Made by a program: the position numbers and the translations under genes. Below the pieces are notes generated by a model, which worked only from the letters and a program-made list of their open reading frames with translations, was not told the origin of the DNA and did no database searches. From Fragilaria crotonensis (taxonomy: Eukaryota; Bacillariophyta; Fragilariophyceae; Fragilariales; Fragilariaceae), in NCBI GenBank assembly GCA_022925895.1, contig JAKSYS010000354.1:1-62388 (forward strand): a stretch of DNA of 62,388 nt. The letters run 5' to 3'. Of the stretch, positions 22,784 through 34,074 are shown one piece after another (position 1 is the stretch's first letter; each line of letters starts with the position of its first letter).

Positions 22784-24694
22784 AGGAGGAAGAATTCCTC
22801 GCATCAATTGCCATTGAATGCATCACACAGCCATGTCAGCAGAAGTCCGCCATGTGCTATCACTGACCAAACGTTTATGCCACTTGGCCGCTTGTGACCA
22901 TCACTGCACTTTGTTGTTTGATGATAAGTTGGTTACAATTAATCCACTGAGTCATAGTTGACTGGTCCCCAATTTTCAGCATACTGTCAGCCGTGGCATC
23001 TGGTGATCATGGAGAATGTAGTACTCTGCAAGTGCAAGCTTTGCATTCACCTTTGCTCTGATGCCAGCACAAACTTACGGCCTTCAAAACCAGCAAAAGA
23101 ATACGCCTACTGTACTATGTCCTCTTTATTTATTCTATAAGGTTTTGCCAATCTGTTAAGGAGCGGAAGAATGTTTCAAAAGAGGCAGAGTAGTAGTTGC
23201 TTGAATAACTTAAGACTGATCGTAGTAAATGTCTGATAAAAAATGACATCATCCTTCTTGTTGGAGTTGAGTTAATCATTGCGCTGTTCAAGATAATGCA
23301 TAAATAATCAAGCATTTCACATGACATTGACAGCACAGCATGCTACTACTGTGTGATACCTGGTGATGATGCCCCCAATCCTCTATTTTGGACACAGTAT
23401 AGCAAACTACTAAGGAGGACAAACTGAAGGTCATGCTTCAGTTGATGGGACACCAAAGTGCAGGACAAAGGTTTGAGGCTGTCTGCCTACTTGTGATGAA
23501 AAGAACCAGCAAACAGCCCTGAAGAATTCCTTTGTCTTATGGGATGAAGCCATAGCCACACTAGTCTCTGATGAGAACACAATGCTTGGTTCTTCAGAAG
23601 AAAGACAAAAGCAAGCTGTATTACTAGTACATGGTCTTACATTTTCACATCTATTAATTTTTATCATTTATGATCATATGGTCACTATGGTGCCACACCG
23701 GCTTGATGGCAGGCGGCTTTTGTTTTCATAAATGCTACCTTCTTGCATACCACTCCAGAAATTGATTTCAAGCAACATGGGGAAAAGGTTGTAACTTCAG
23801 AATTGAAATTCCACCACTTTTTCACCATCACTTTGACTGTCAAGGATTGACCACCATTTTTAATACTGCGTTGTGTAGGGGTGGAAAAGTGCCACGCCAC
23901 CGTTGTTTTCGGTAGTTTCTCAGCCCTTAAATTCGGGAATATTCCAGAAATTGAGAAAAAACCGGAAAATCTGCACTTCACCCATCGAAGCATGAAGAAC
24001 ACACCGATGTCCTCCAAGTACTGTAATCGAGTACATTAGAAGGCACACGAGGATGAAAATGTCTTGGTCGTGCATCTTGATTCTTGATTCATGCGTTATT
24101 TAAGTTTTCGGAGTACTGGTACTCCGAGTACGACGAAACAGGTACAGGAGAATACCGTTTAATTAAAGACCACCAGGCCAAAAGGAACACATATAAAATG
24201 GCGTTCTGTTGTTCTGTTCGCATCCGTCGCAAAGCTTGTAGAGAAGTTCTACGTACAGTTCAGTACTTTTTTACTGTGTACTAGTAGCCGAGACATTCTT
24301 GTAGTACGATAGGTATGACAGTGGACTACACATCAACGATGACACGATGACCAATGAGGTGTATTGTCCGAAGTAAATAAATCCATGCCTGTTGGCTGTT
24401 GGCAACATAGAATCTAGTAGCATTGCGGATTAGGAAATGACCAATGACCAATGACACATAATTGTGACGCGAACCCAAAGGAAGACAATCCCGTTTCACT
24501 GGTCACAAGACTGAACGGCTCTATAGGTCATTTCAACATTTCAACTGTTTCGCCTTCAGCGAACCAGTCACGTTTTTTTCCTACTCTGAGCTCTGAGTAC
24601 GATGTTTTGCACTTCGCACTGCATCACACAGAACATTATTACACAATGAACACGCAAAATGACGGCCTTCTGAGCCCTTCCTACGAATACCAGA
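22784..24694. other. Stretch without a gene I can support
   Basis: It contains scattered short frames. A plus-strand piece near 23500-23660 (KNSFVLWDEAIATLVSDEN) and a minus-strand frame at 23685-24017 have protein-like composition but no motif I can name. It is probably decayed mobile DNA plus host promoter sequence. Confidence 0.4.
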
Positions 24695-25288
24695 ATGAGA
24701 TCAGATTTTTCTCTGATGCAACGATTATGTGGCACAAGCAGAACACCAAGAACGAAGAGACGTGTACCTGTTCTTGACACCAACAACGTTGACAGATTCC
24801 AGAGATCCATGTCCACGAATTTGAATGATTCAACGACAAGCTTCGCAGAAATGGAGGCTTACAGCATCAGAATCAACACCAGTGACAATGATGATGTCAT
24901 GGGCGCACAGGATGCTTTGGATGACTCTTCCAAATCAGGTTTCGATCCTATTTCGGTGGCAAGCGTCGTTGGTGATAAAGAAGAATTCAGGAGACTGCAA
25001 GAAGATTTGCGAAACAGTCGCATGATTACTGGTATTGGAACTCAACAAATTTTGAATAAGTACATCGAATCAAGGCGACTGGTTGTTGAGGAGAAACGTC
25101 AGAACGATGAAGAGTTAAGTAAAGTAAAGTGTTTTGAGGATCCTCGACAATCAAAAATTACGATGGGTGATACTTGGAAGAAGAGAATGAGCAGCTTGCG
25201 TGCATTGCCTTTGGGAAATGATTCTAACGAAATGGGCGTGATCGCAACATTGAATCGGAGAGTCAATTCCCTTCGTTTCGATCGATGA
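24695..25288 (+). CDS. Hypothetical protein, up to 197 aa
   Basis: The frame is open from 24695; a second in-frame ATG at 24809 (MSTNLNDSTTS) gives 159 residues and may be the better start. The protein is hydrophilic and probably largely helical. It has an EEFRRLQEDLRNSRM segment, an IESRRLVVEEKRQND charged helix and a TWKKRMSSLRALP motif near the C-terminus. No signal peptide, membrane span or known domain is seen. Its composition differs from the surrounding intergenic DNA, which supports a real gene. Confidence 0.5.
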   Translation: MRSDFSLMQRLCGTSRTPRTKRRVPVLDTNNVDRFQRSMSTNLNDSTTSFAEMEAYSIRINTSDNDDVMGAQDALDDSSKSGFDPISVASVVGDKEEFRRLQEDLRNSRMITGIGTQQILNKYIESRRLVVEEKRQNDEELSKVKCFEDPRQSKITMGDTWKKRMSSLRALPLGNDSNEMGVIATLNRRVNSLRFDR

Positions 25289-26106
25289 ATGAACGACTTC
25301 CCCACATTTTTCAGTCTTAAGTCAAATGTAAGAACTACCACTGTATGTTAGGTTCATTTTTGCCTTGCACCAAGCTTGTCATACCGTCTTCCTCGGAATA
25401 GACAAGAGCAGATTACAAGGACCTTCGAGTCGAATCGCAATCGCATGTATTCTCTCTCGAATCAGCAATCCCCCTGTTGCCGCGTGAACATCTCTTAAAG
25501 AGAAAACTCAAAAAGGATGAAATTCTACCGTTTGTATTCAGTGTCAACAATAGAGTCGTACTCGGAGCACAGCGTTCTTGCGTCTTTTTCAAAGGTAGCT
25601 ATGCGCATTGCTATCTTCGTTGAATTTACAGCCATGTGCCTACTTGCACGACACCTCTTCCTTGCGCCCAGCAGATCATACTGTATACTGTATACCCTGG
25701 TACTTGTACTCTACACTCCAGTACACGTGAATGCCACAAGCCTCAAGCATCACACTTGCTACTTTATGCACTACTGTATTACATACAACCAACGCGTATA
25801 GTCTACCGAAGCTGCGAATGTTGTGGAAGTAAGCCTTGTCGTGCCTCGCGCTACTGGCTACTACTAGTAGCGAAATGTCACGAGAATTGCCTATGAATAT
25901 ATGCTTGCTATGCAAGAGCAGTACAAGTACTTCTACTGGTACCGGTACTCTACTCGCAAACGGAGTTCTGGAGTACTCGAGTACTGTACTCAGTACGACG
26001 TACAGTACATGATTATCATCATCCTACCGGTAGTCTACTCCGAGTAGACTATTACCAAAAACACAACGCGCCACCAATCCATCATACTGAACACTAATGA
26101 TGGACA
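25289..26106. other. GTAC-rich intergenic region
   Basis: No gene is seen. The half nearest the next gene (about 25670-26060) is dense in GTAC, AGTACT and CCGGTA words, several forming short palindromes such as AGTACTCGAGTACT. Confidence 0.6.
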
Positions 26107-27267
26107 ATGGCATTCTCAGCATCTCTTCTCCGACATGCCCGTCATGCTACCATCTTGTCAGGAGGAACAAGTTTCCTTTTTTATTGCAGTTCAATGGAAA
26201 TGACGACAAAGTGCGAACAACAAGAACAACAACGTGTCGTTTCTGTGAAAGGTAATGTCAGCAAGGATGCCAATGGCCATGCTACCAATGGCGCCAGCAG
26301 GGTGAAGGACGACAATTCCGACGACGCAAGGATTGAGGAATGGTATGCCAATATTTTCCCCAAGCGTCAATTGTACGTTCCTACCAAGGAGTATCCACTT
26401 TGGGATGCCAATTGGGATCACAAACAGCCAACGCCACTTGCCGATAAGGAGGAAGAACGGAAGAAGCAGCGAGACATTCGAAAGTATGGCACCACTCGTC
26501 ACATTATTCTCGTCCGACATGGCCAGTACGACGAAACACACAAGGAAGATGAAAAACGAATCTTGACGTCGTTGGGTAGAGAACAGGCTGATCTGACGGG
26601 GAAACGGATTGCCGAAATGATTCGAGGTGAAATGCAGAGTCATGATAAAACAACAACAACAGCTACTACTGGTGCTACATCGGAACATCATGGAGCCGAG
26701 TGTACTAGTAGTCCCTGTCGCGTCAAGATATTACGCGTCAGTAATCTGGCAAGGGCGAAAGAAACGGCCGATATCATTGCACGGCATCTGGATGACAGTG
26801 TGGATATTGGATCACCAGATCCGCTCTTGAATGAAGCACGACCATGCCATACAATACCAGGATCCAGAGCATCACCGTCCGCAATTCAGAAAACAGATGA
26901 AGGCCATGCACAAGTGGAAGCGGCGTTTCGAAAGTATTTCTATCGATCTGATTATTCTGACCCAAAAGACAACGAACAACATTTGGATTCGACGACAACG
27001 CCTGTCGACAGCAATGACAGTCCTCAACCAACTGAAACCCACGAATTCGAAATTGTCGTTTGTCATGCCAATGTAATTCGATATTTCTTGTGTCGCGCTT
27101 TGCAGTTGCCACCGGAAGCATGGTTGCGATTTTGCAATTTCAATTGCAGCTTGACCTACTTGACGATTCGTCCCACGGGGTCCGTCAGCTGTCGCATGTT
27201 TGGTGATGTGGGTCATTTGCCCTATTCCAAATGCACCTTCTCCCAACATCACGGATTCAATTGGTAA
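26107..27267 (+). CDS. PGAM5-like histidine phosphatase, 386 aa
   Basis: This belongs to the phosphoglycerate mutase (histidine phosphatase) superfamily. The catalytic signature HIILVRHGQYDE (about residue 135) carries the phospho-accepting His. LTSLGREQADLTGKRIAEMI follows, then SNLARAKETADIIARHL and the second catalytic His in EIVVCHANVIRYFLCRALQ. LWDANWDHKQP before the domain matches the WDxNWD multimerisation motif of PGAM5, a mitochondrial Ser/Thr protein phosphatase. The first 35 residues contain a hydrophobic stretch, consistent with a membrane anchor or mitochondrial targeting. The frame is intact and single-exon. The GATSEHHG region and the DNEQHLDSTTTPVDSND insert are extra relative to animal PGAM5. 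Function as a protein phosphatase is inferred from family. Confidence 0.9.
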   Translation: MAFSASLLRHARHATILSGGTSFLFYCSSMEMTTKCEQQEQQRVVSVKGNVSKDANGHATNGASRVKDDNSDDARIEEWYANIFPKRQLYVPTKEYPLWDANWDHKQPTPLADKEEERKKQRDIRKYGTTRHIILVRHGQYDETHKEDEKRILTSLGREQADLTGKRIAEMIRGEMQSHDKTTTTATTGATSEHHGAECTSSPCRVKILRVSNLARAKETADIIARHLDDSVDIGSPDPLLNEARPCHTIPGSRASPSAIQKTDEGHAQVEAAFRKYFYRSDYSDPKDNEQHLDSTTTPVDSNDSPQPTETHEFEIVVCHANVIRYFLCRALQLPPEAWLRFCNFNCSLTYLTIRPTGSVSCRMFGDVGHLPYSKCTFSQHHGFNW

Positions 27268-28219
27268 CTTGGCACCGTTAGGATCATGACTTGGATTGTG
27301 AATTGTGAGCCTGCCAACTGTTAGACTACTTGTACCTGGCACCGGTATTCGAGGCAATACATGTACAGTAGCATGAGGAGTTGAAAGTTGGAATTTTACA
27401 TGCACTGAAAAAAAGGGGGTGGCAGTACTGTAGTATTGTGTACTAGAGTACCTGGTACCGGATACAGGGGCAGTATTTGAAGTTGCGATGCAAAATGCAA
27501 ATTGATTCGCCAGAATTGGAAATCGTGCCCGTAAATTTCCGTTAAATATCCACAATACCATAAACTTTTTTCAAACGAGCGATCGGACAAAGGTTCGGGA
27601 AGATTCGGATTCATCCAATATGGGAGAATATTTTTTGGGGCATCTGGAATCTCTCCATGTCATGGTCTGAATGAAAGACGTTGAAAATCGAAAAAGAACC
27701 CGATCCTCCCGTATAGAAAACGGTCCAACGGAAACGACCGAAGCATATGGAAAAAATCACTCTTTTCTCACTCGCAAAAACACACACTTTCTTGCACGCA
27801 TTTCAATCTCATCCACTCTTTTGGTCATATCATTTATCTCGATTGTCCTCTTTAATACCTCTTCTGAGAATCGATTCTAAATATGTGTGAGTTCGATTCT
27901 GATTCAAGCATGCAGGGTTTGACATTTGACATCCAAACTTGGTGCAAAGGGAACATAACTCCAATTCATATATCTGTTGATGTCAGTGGGGTTCGTTTGT
28001 GACTTGTGACTCTAATGCCAAGATAGATGATGCGTTTTGCTTTCCTGTTGAGCATATCATTTCATGTATTGACTCTCACGTTTTAATCTTTGCATTCGAT
28101 TCATCACATTCCACATTCATCCATCTTTTGTTGTACAATTCATTCACTGACACGTTGTTCTGTCATGATTGCCATTTCATGTACCGTCTCACTGATGGGG
28201 ATGTCACATTTGTATTGAT
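27268..28219. other. Intergenic, no gene recognised
   Basis: A short frame at 27671-27880 begins with a basic stretch and ends in a hydrophobic segment (ISSTLLVISFISIVLF), but nothing else supports a gene. The rest is probably the 3' UTR of the PGAM5-like gene and the promoter of the next gene. Confidence 0.4.
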
Positions 28220-29440
28220 ATGTACAATGATACAGCTACTGCTGGTGTGCCGTTGCTAGGTACTGGTGACACTTGGCTCTCTCGATTGCAAGAGGCAATT
28301 GGACCCTCAGGGTATGATAGCAGTCATCGCCGTTCGGTTCAAACAGTGGTTCTCTATGAAGCTGTAAGTGAAATACAACTAATCCGAGTATACTCTAGGG
28401 AGGTAGATATTTCCACTGTCGGTGTCGTGTGTCTTGTGTTACTCTACCTCACACCAGTGTCAAACTTCGTGTCAATGTCTCACATTTCTTACTCTTGCTT
28501 GTCCATACCTTCATCCTTCCTACGAAATACTATTCGATTCACCATACACCAAATACAGAATCGATGCATCGCTGATGCCTTGCCACACTTGAGGCCATTT
28601 CAGCGCAAGGTGGCATACATTGACATGGCGAATGCCTTGCTCGATTCCATCAATTTCATCCCACCTCATCAAAGACTCGAAATCTTTTGGCGCACGGGAA
28701 CCAGCAAGGAACCCATGAATGCCGACACAGCATGGAAGAGACGCAAGTTATTGACCAAGGATATTGAACGAATCAAGGATGCAGTCACCGACCGTGCGGC
28801 GACCTCTGGACTTTCCCACGAAGATGCTATTGATAGCTACCTTCAGAATGAGCTTGTAAGTACATTCTGTTCACTTGGTGGTGTTGCAACATGGTGAAAC
28901 GACTCACATTTTCATGTACAGGAAACATCCCCCGGCGGAAGCGTTACTGCCACAATCAAGGCATGGAGTCAAGCTCACAACAATGCCATTATGTGTTATC
29001 GCATGTACTACCGTGGTGCCACCCTCGATCCGACCTTTCCACCTCCCAATCCACCCAAACCAATTCGGATCGTGACAGATAAACACCTTGGTTCACCCAC
29101 AGCTCCGTATTATTATCCTCAGGGACAGTCGCAACCACTACCAACTACGAGTGCCCCTCCTCCTCCTGTCCCCGTGCATCCAGCGGCTGCGGCTGTAGCT
29201 GCTACAGCAGCAGCTGCAGCCACTACTGCCAAGGCACAACCAGCAATTCTTGATATTCATGATCGAGGTCGGTTGTTGGAAGAAGTCAAGGAACATTTGG
29301 AATTGCTCAAGCAATTTGAGGGGATTATTCCAGATGAAGAAATTGCATCACGCAAGAGAGAACTCTTTCTGGCCCTACCACTTCCACCTCCACCAGCTGC
29401 AAAGCGTTCCAAGAAGGATGACGAGTTGTTGACTCTTTAA
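28220..29440 (+). CDS. Hypothetical three-exon gene, about 319 aa
   Basis: The exons are 28220-28363, 28559-28855 and 28922-29440. The introns begin GTAAGTG and GTAAGTAC and end AAATACAG and CATGTACAG, and both joins keep phase 0. The product starts MYNDTATAGVPLLGTG. It has a helical segment (RCIADALPHLRPFQRKVAYI), a basic stretch (AWKRRKLLTKDIERIKDAV), WSQAHNNAIMCYRMYYRGA, a Pro/Ala-rich linker and a final helix (LLEEVKEHLELLKQFEGII) ending KRSKKDDELL. I do not recognise the family. The sequence before CTACTGCTGG also reads as a splice acceptor (ATGATACAG), so the first exon may lie further upstream. Confidence 0.65.
28364..28558 (+). other. Intron 1 of the hypothetical gene
   Basis: GTAAGTG ... 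AAATACAG, 195 nt, a multiple of three. The interior stays open in frame, but its translation is low-complexity and hydrophobic compared with the flanking exons. Confidence 0.7.
28856..28921 (+). other. Intron 2 of the hypothetical gene
   Basis: GTAAGTAC ... CATGTACAG, 66 nt, containing an in-frame TGA. Removing it restores one reading frame. Confidence 0.8.
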
Positions 29441-29990
29441 GAGTGTGTTGTTGTTCGAGAGCAATTTCTTTTTTGTTGGCAAGTTTGGATTTGTCAAGAG
29501 AGAGAGAGAGAGAGAGAGCGAACGGTTGAATGGGGAGAGGCATATTACTACTAGTAAATTGAATGTATAGGCGTAACAGATTATCATTGGATACCGTGAA
29601 TTGTTTTACGAATGGCATGGTGCGAGTACTCCTCACCTCACATGCCCTCACTTTGGATTGCAGTCGAATGGACTTGTCAAACAGATACAGACGTTGTTGT
29701 TGCTTCTACGGTACACAACACGTAGTTGGAAACCATTTGACAGGCTCACTTGGTACAGGCGACCCAAAGATACAGCAGGAATAGTCAATCGATTGAAAAA
29801 ATACTCAAAGAGTGAAGTTGCACGAACGGAAGTTTCGAGACGACAAAGTCTACCCCCTTTTTCCGCTCGTGCCTTTGTTGATGATCTAAAAATCTGTTCA
29901 AGGCTTCCACTTCGTCTGAATTGGATGTAATGGCAAGCAGAATTAATCTCTTTTGGGAAAAAAATAAATATTGTTATATGGCAGCTATAT
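29441..29990. other. Convergent intergenic region with AG microsatellite
   Basis: This is the 3' side of both the hypothetical gene and the phosphohexomutase. It contains an (AG)11 tract at about 29497-29518. No coding signal is seen. Confidence 0.7.
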
Positions 29991-32121
29991 TCAATACTTG
30001 CTCAAGACAGACAAATCGAGGCTGTTCGCGATGCGTTCATCAGATTGCAACAATTGCAAAAGGGGCCGAACGACAGTGTCACGAACTTGAGTCGCAGATT
30101 CACCCTCAACTTGCATGCTCACGAGTGGATCATGCAGCGACTTTCGCAACATGAAGAAACCACCATCATTGACCTTCTCGTTGTTGTCAGTTGTGGTGGA
30201 GGTACGAACCCGAAGACCTTCCAGATTTGCAGTATCGACGGTCCAAGTTTGTTGCAACTCGCACGATGATTCCACAGTTTGAATGAGTTGTTCAAACACG
30301 GTAGATGTTGTTGCCAGTGTTCCATCCATGACAGCGAGACGAAATTCTTGTGTTTCGGGCATTTCCTTGAGCTCAGCGATAAGTTGCAACAAATCAGCAC
30401 CCTCTTGCTGTTGTTGCTTGACCTTGGCCAAGAGTCCAAGGACCTTGACGGCAGTGTAGGTTCCATCATCAAGATAATCATTCTCACGCATAGCACAATG
30501 ACCAGACGTTTCGATGGCAACTTCCGCATTGGCTGTCCCACTTTCAGTGATTTCCTTCGCTTTGGAAATGACATTGGCGTATCCCTTGAGGTATCGTACG
30601 TGTGTCAGTCCCAAGTGCCCTTCCAAGAAATCTTGCAATCCCTCGCTCGTGACCGAATCTGTCACAAACGTACAACCAGGAGACGCTTGACTGAAGATCA
30701 CACCCAACAAGGCAATGAGACGATTGCGATTCAATGGCTCGTAATTGCCATTTGCCTTGTTATTGTTTCCTCCTCCAGGAACAATGAACCCACTGCGATC
30801 GGCATCGGTATCGAGCATAATGCCGAGATCTGCCTTGGTTTCTTGACAGATGCGGATCGTGTCATCGACCATGGCCTTGGATTCGGGATTGGGAACACCA
30901 CGCAAAAAGGCAGCATCGTGCTCGACACCAATCGATGCGGACATGTCGGCACCGAGGTCTTGGAGGACAGTATGAAAGAACCCACCAGAGCCATTTCCAG
31001 AATTCAATACAATTTTGAGTCCCTCCAGAGGCTTGTCGGTGGATGATGTTTCTTTTTGAATCGCCTTGGACAAGTTTGCACCGTATAATGGCATGTAGTC
31101 AACCTGAGTGGGATGAAAAAAAGGCGAAAAGTGTGAGACGCTGGAAATGAAATGACATAATCGTAAAAACAAAAAGATGACAAGAACGTACATGCTGAGC
31201 ACAAAACACACCACCCTCACCCGACGACGGCGGAATCATCCCCGATGATTGTTGCAACAAGGAATTGGCATGTTCCTTGGCCAAGGAAATTAATTCTTGT
31301 ACATCAGTTTTAGTAAATCCACCTTGGCCGGCAACAAAGAATTTCATTCCATTGCGATCCACAGGAAGATGCGATGCTGTCAACATGACGGCGGCATCGC
31401 ACAGGTCCGTGCGACAAAAGTCCATCATGCTGGGAGTAGTGGCGATTCCAGTATAGACCACTTCAATTTTGTATTTGTTTTTGTTGACGTTGTTGCTCAT
31501 GGTGGTTGAACTATCGGAACAGGAAGAACAACCTCTTGAAAAGGCATCCGCCAATCGTGGTCCATGAGATCTGGGATCTGTTCCAATACAAATTCGAATC
31601 GTATTTTCCTCGTCATTGCTAGTGGTCTTTGTGCTCTGGAATCGTTCTTTCATCATTTCAGCAAATGCATAGCCCAAACAATGCGCGGCCAATGGGGTCA
31701 GCGGTACTGCCTTGTTATTGTTATCAAAATTGGAAGCAGTAATGGCTTGTGCGACAGCGGCAAAATTTCCAACTCGTGGATGATCCACAAACTTTCCACG
31801 AATATCACTTCCATTGGCAAGTCCATCTAAACTCTTGAGTACAATGGATAGCGACGGAGGTGTATTGACCGAATCCACATCGGAAGCCAAAAATGCATGA
31901 CTTGTTGTTGAAGTCAAGTACAGTCGGGACTGTGACTGCTGTGGAGTTAACGATGATGGTGATGACTGGCGTCGAACCCTTTGCTTTGTTGTTGTTTTTA
32001 TTGCCACCGTCGTCGTTGTGAGCTTGTGTATAGGTAGTGGTTGCAGGTGAAAGCTGACTGTTGTTGTTGCGAACGTTGATAGCAAGAGAGCAACGGGGAG
32101 ACAAATGTGACGACGCATCAT
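29991..32121 (-). CDS. Phosphomannomutase/phosphoglucomutase family protein, about 680 aa, two exons
   Basis: The exons are 31192-32121 and 29991-31103, phase 0. The protein is an alpha-D-phosphohexomutase, interconverting hexose 1- and 6-phosphates. It shows the active-site serine loop (MLTASHLPVDRNGMKFF), the metal-binding loop (IMLDTDADRSGFIVPG), a sugar-binding loop (AIETSGHCAMREN) and a C-terminal GLRVRTSTTT segment near the phosphate-binding position. The N-terminus (RRHICLPVALLLSTFATTTVSF) is a good signal peptide. The Phe just after the predicted cleavage and the Ser/Thr-rich stretch that follows suggest a diatom bipartite plastid-targeting presequence. Substrate specificity cannot be read from the motifs. 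The frame is intact. It is divergent from the next host gene across the MULE insertion. Confidence 0.88.
31104..31191 (-). other. Intron of the phosphohexomutase gene
   Basis: Minus strand GTACGTTC ... CCCACTCAG, 88 nt. Splicing joins FCAQH to VDYMPLYG in phase. Confidence 0.85.
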
Positions 32122-32789
32122 ATTGCAGACTGCAGATTATACACCTGATGATGATGGATGACTACAATGTCAGTATTGATTGTTGCTATTCCGATGTTGT
32201 CGCTGATGGCTGATGGCTGATGGGTTGAAAGTTGAAAATAGTGTATTTTCTAGAAACGCACAATAGGTGCACAGCATGCAGATTCGCTGAAAACAGAAGA
32301 ATCTGTGTCGGCCAGTTTTTTATGTGGCTGGCTGGGTGACAACTTAAAATAGAGAGGGGGTTGCACTTGTGACAGAGAGGGTTCGCATCTGTCCCCTCTA
32401 AAAGTCTAAAAAACAGAATACAAGGCGTATAGTGATGTTCAGTAGAAGGTGTCCAGTACCAGGACTGTATCATACCAGGTAGGTCTGTAACCTTGTGAGT
32501 CACAGTACACAACAGCTTACAGTTAAATTATACTGGCTTCTACTGTAGTACTACCGTATGCATGAAAGGTACCTCTGTACTGTGGTGCTGTCGTCTCATA
32601 AATTAGGGGGGGGGAAATCCGTACAGTACATGGAGACACTAAAGTACCGGTACTCAGTGTATGGTACAAGTACCTTTCTAGCCTACGACATATACCGGTA
32701 CTAGTACCAGTAGCCTCCGTGGGCGGGGCCTCCCATCGATCATCGTCGTGTATGATGCGTCATTGCATCATAAAATACCATCCAAGCAC
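32122..32789. other. Intergenic promoter region left of the MULE
   Basis: No gene is seen. It contains GTAC-rich sequence (about 32440-32710). Before the MULE insertion it would have been joined to 50292-50381, forming a short divergent promoter region. Confidence 0.6.
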
Positions 32790-32798
32790 GACACAAAC
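32790..32798. repeat. 9-bp target-site duplication, left
   Basis: GACACAAAC lies immediately before the left TIR. The identical nine bases follow the right TIR at 50283-50291. Nine bp is the typical duplication length for Mutator-like elements. Confidence 0.9.
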
Positions 32799-32875
32799 GG
32801 GAGTGCCTAATGCGCTTAGAATTAATGCGCTTATAAAGCACTAGCACCAATCAAAATCGTCCGAAACGTCATCAT
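32799..32875 (+). repeat. MULE left terminal inverted repeat, 77 bp
   Basis: Starts GGGAGTGCC and ends CGTCATCAT. One mismatch (position 45) to the reverse complement of the right end. Confidence 0.93.
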
Positions 32876-33108
32876 CGCAGTTTAATTTTGTGCGACCCCC
32901 TGCTAGTTTTAAGTCATGTGGGTCACATTGATTCTGCCGTTGGCCCAATGTGCGAAATCATTAGCGTACTGCAGATCACGTGTTGGAGTACACACGATCA
33001 AAACCTCCAGAATTACATATTACACATATATCTGCAGTATACATTATAGTACATAGCATACTCGGAGTTCGGAGTCTTCTCGGAGTGCAAAATTTAATTC
33101 GACCGACA

Positions 33109-33116
33109 GTGTGAAT
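33109..33116. repeat. 8-bp target-site duplication of the hAT element (left)
   Basis: GTGTGAAT; the second copy is at 33856-33863. Confidence 0.88.
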
Positions 33117-33855
33117 CAGGGTTGGGAAAAACCACTACTCATTATTTTGCCGAAAGTGGTTTTTGCAAAAACCACCCAAAAACCACCGAAAAACCACCCA
33201 AAAACCACTAAAACCACTTGAAAAACAACTTTACGTGTTAAAATCACGTAGTAACGACTTCCCACGTAGAGAAGGTACCGTCGTTGTCGTAGCAGTGACA
33301 GCAAAAATCACCGGCATACTAGTTGATGATTTGCATTCAACACAGCCACCATAACTCCATACATTATCATGCTGTGAATCATGAGATTGGCAACCACTGT
33401 CAATTCCATCAATATCAATGGATTGGGCAAGATTTCTTATCAAATCATGCGGTAATTTGCAACTAAATGCTGCCATCATGACGGTTCATCATTGCCAGGC
33501 TTCATCTTCACTCTATTGGCAGCATTTGAATGGACAAGTGTTGGAGGTTGTGTGAAAACACGTGAACACAATGATGCAAGAAATGTGATCAGTTAAACTC
33601 TCTGTGGCGCGTGGTCATTGAACAGGTGAGTTACAATGTCTACGTACAATGTACTATGTATTTGTACTGACACTACTGGTACTGTGTGTCAGTATGACGG
33701 TATGGGCCTCACTTTACGTACGAGGTCTGCTATTTAATTAGCAAAAACCACTTTTTAGCTCGAACAAGAAAAACCACTTAAATTTTGGGAAAGTTGTTTT
33801 TGGGGGTTTAAACCCAAAAACCACTTCGAGCAAAAACCACACCTTGCCAACCCTG
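33117..33855. mobile_element. Non-autonomous hAT-like element (739 bp) nested in the MULE
   Basis: The ends are CAGGGTTGGGAA and, inverted, CAGGGTTGGCAA, the usual hAT CAGGG start. It is flanked by the 8-bp duplication GTGTGAAT (33109-33116 and 33856-33863), the hAT length. Many AAAACCAC words crowd both ends, as subterminal repeats. No transposase is encoded, so it must be moved by a related element elsewhere. Confidence 0.88.
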
Positions 33856-34074
33856 GTGTGAATACATCAAGGTCTGTAAATGTAGTATATGTTCCACTGT
33901 GCGTTGTGAATTTTTGGAATGTGTGCTCTGCTTCGAGTACAAATTATTTATGTTCCATAAATTTGTTTGCATGCTGTACTTCTTGGTCCTCATTGTTGTT
34001 GCTGCTTTTGCTCATCCTTTTGGTACCTGATTTTCTGGCAATAGCAGCTTCTTGCTGTTTTGTTGGCAAGGGGT

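Noticed and set aside
28364-28558. Treating the 195-nt in-frame segment as coding
   Set aside because: It starts GTAAGTG, ends ACAG, and its translation is hydrophobic and low in complexity compared with the flanking exons.
33163-33354. KPPKNHRKTTQKP-like open frame
   Set aside because: It is produced by the AAAACCAC subterminal repeats of the hAT element.
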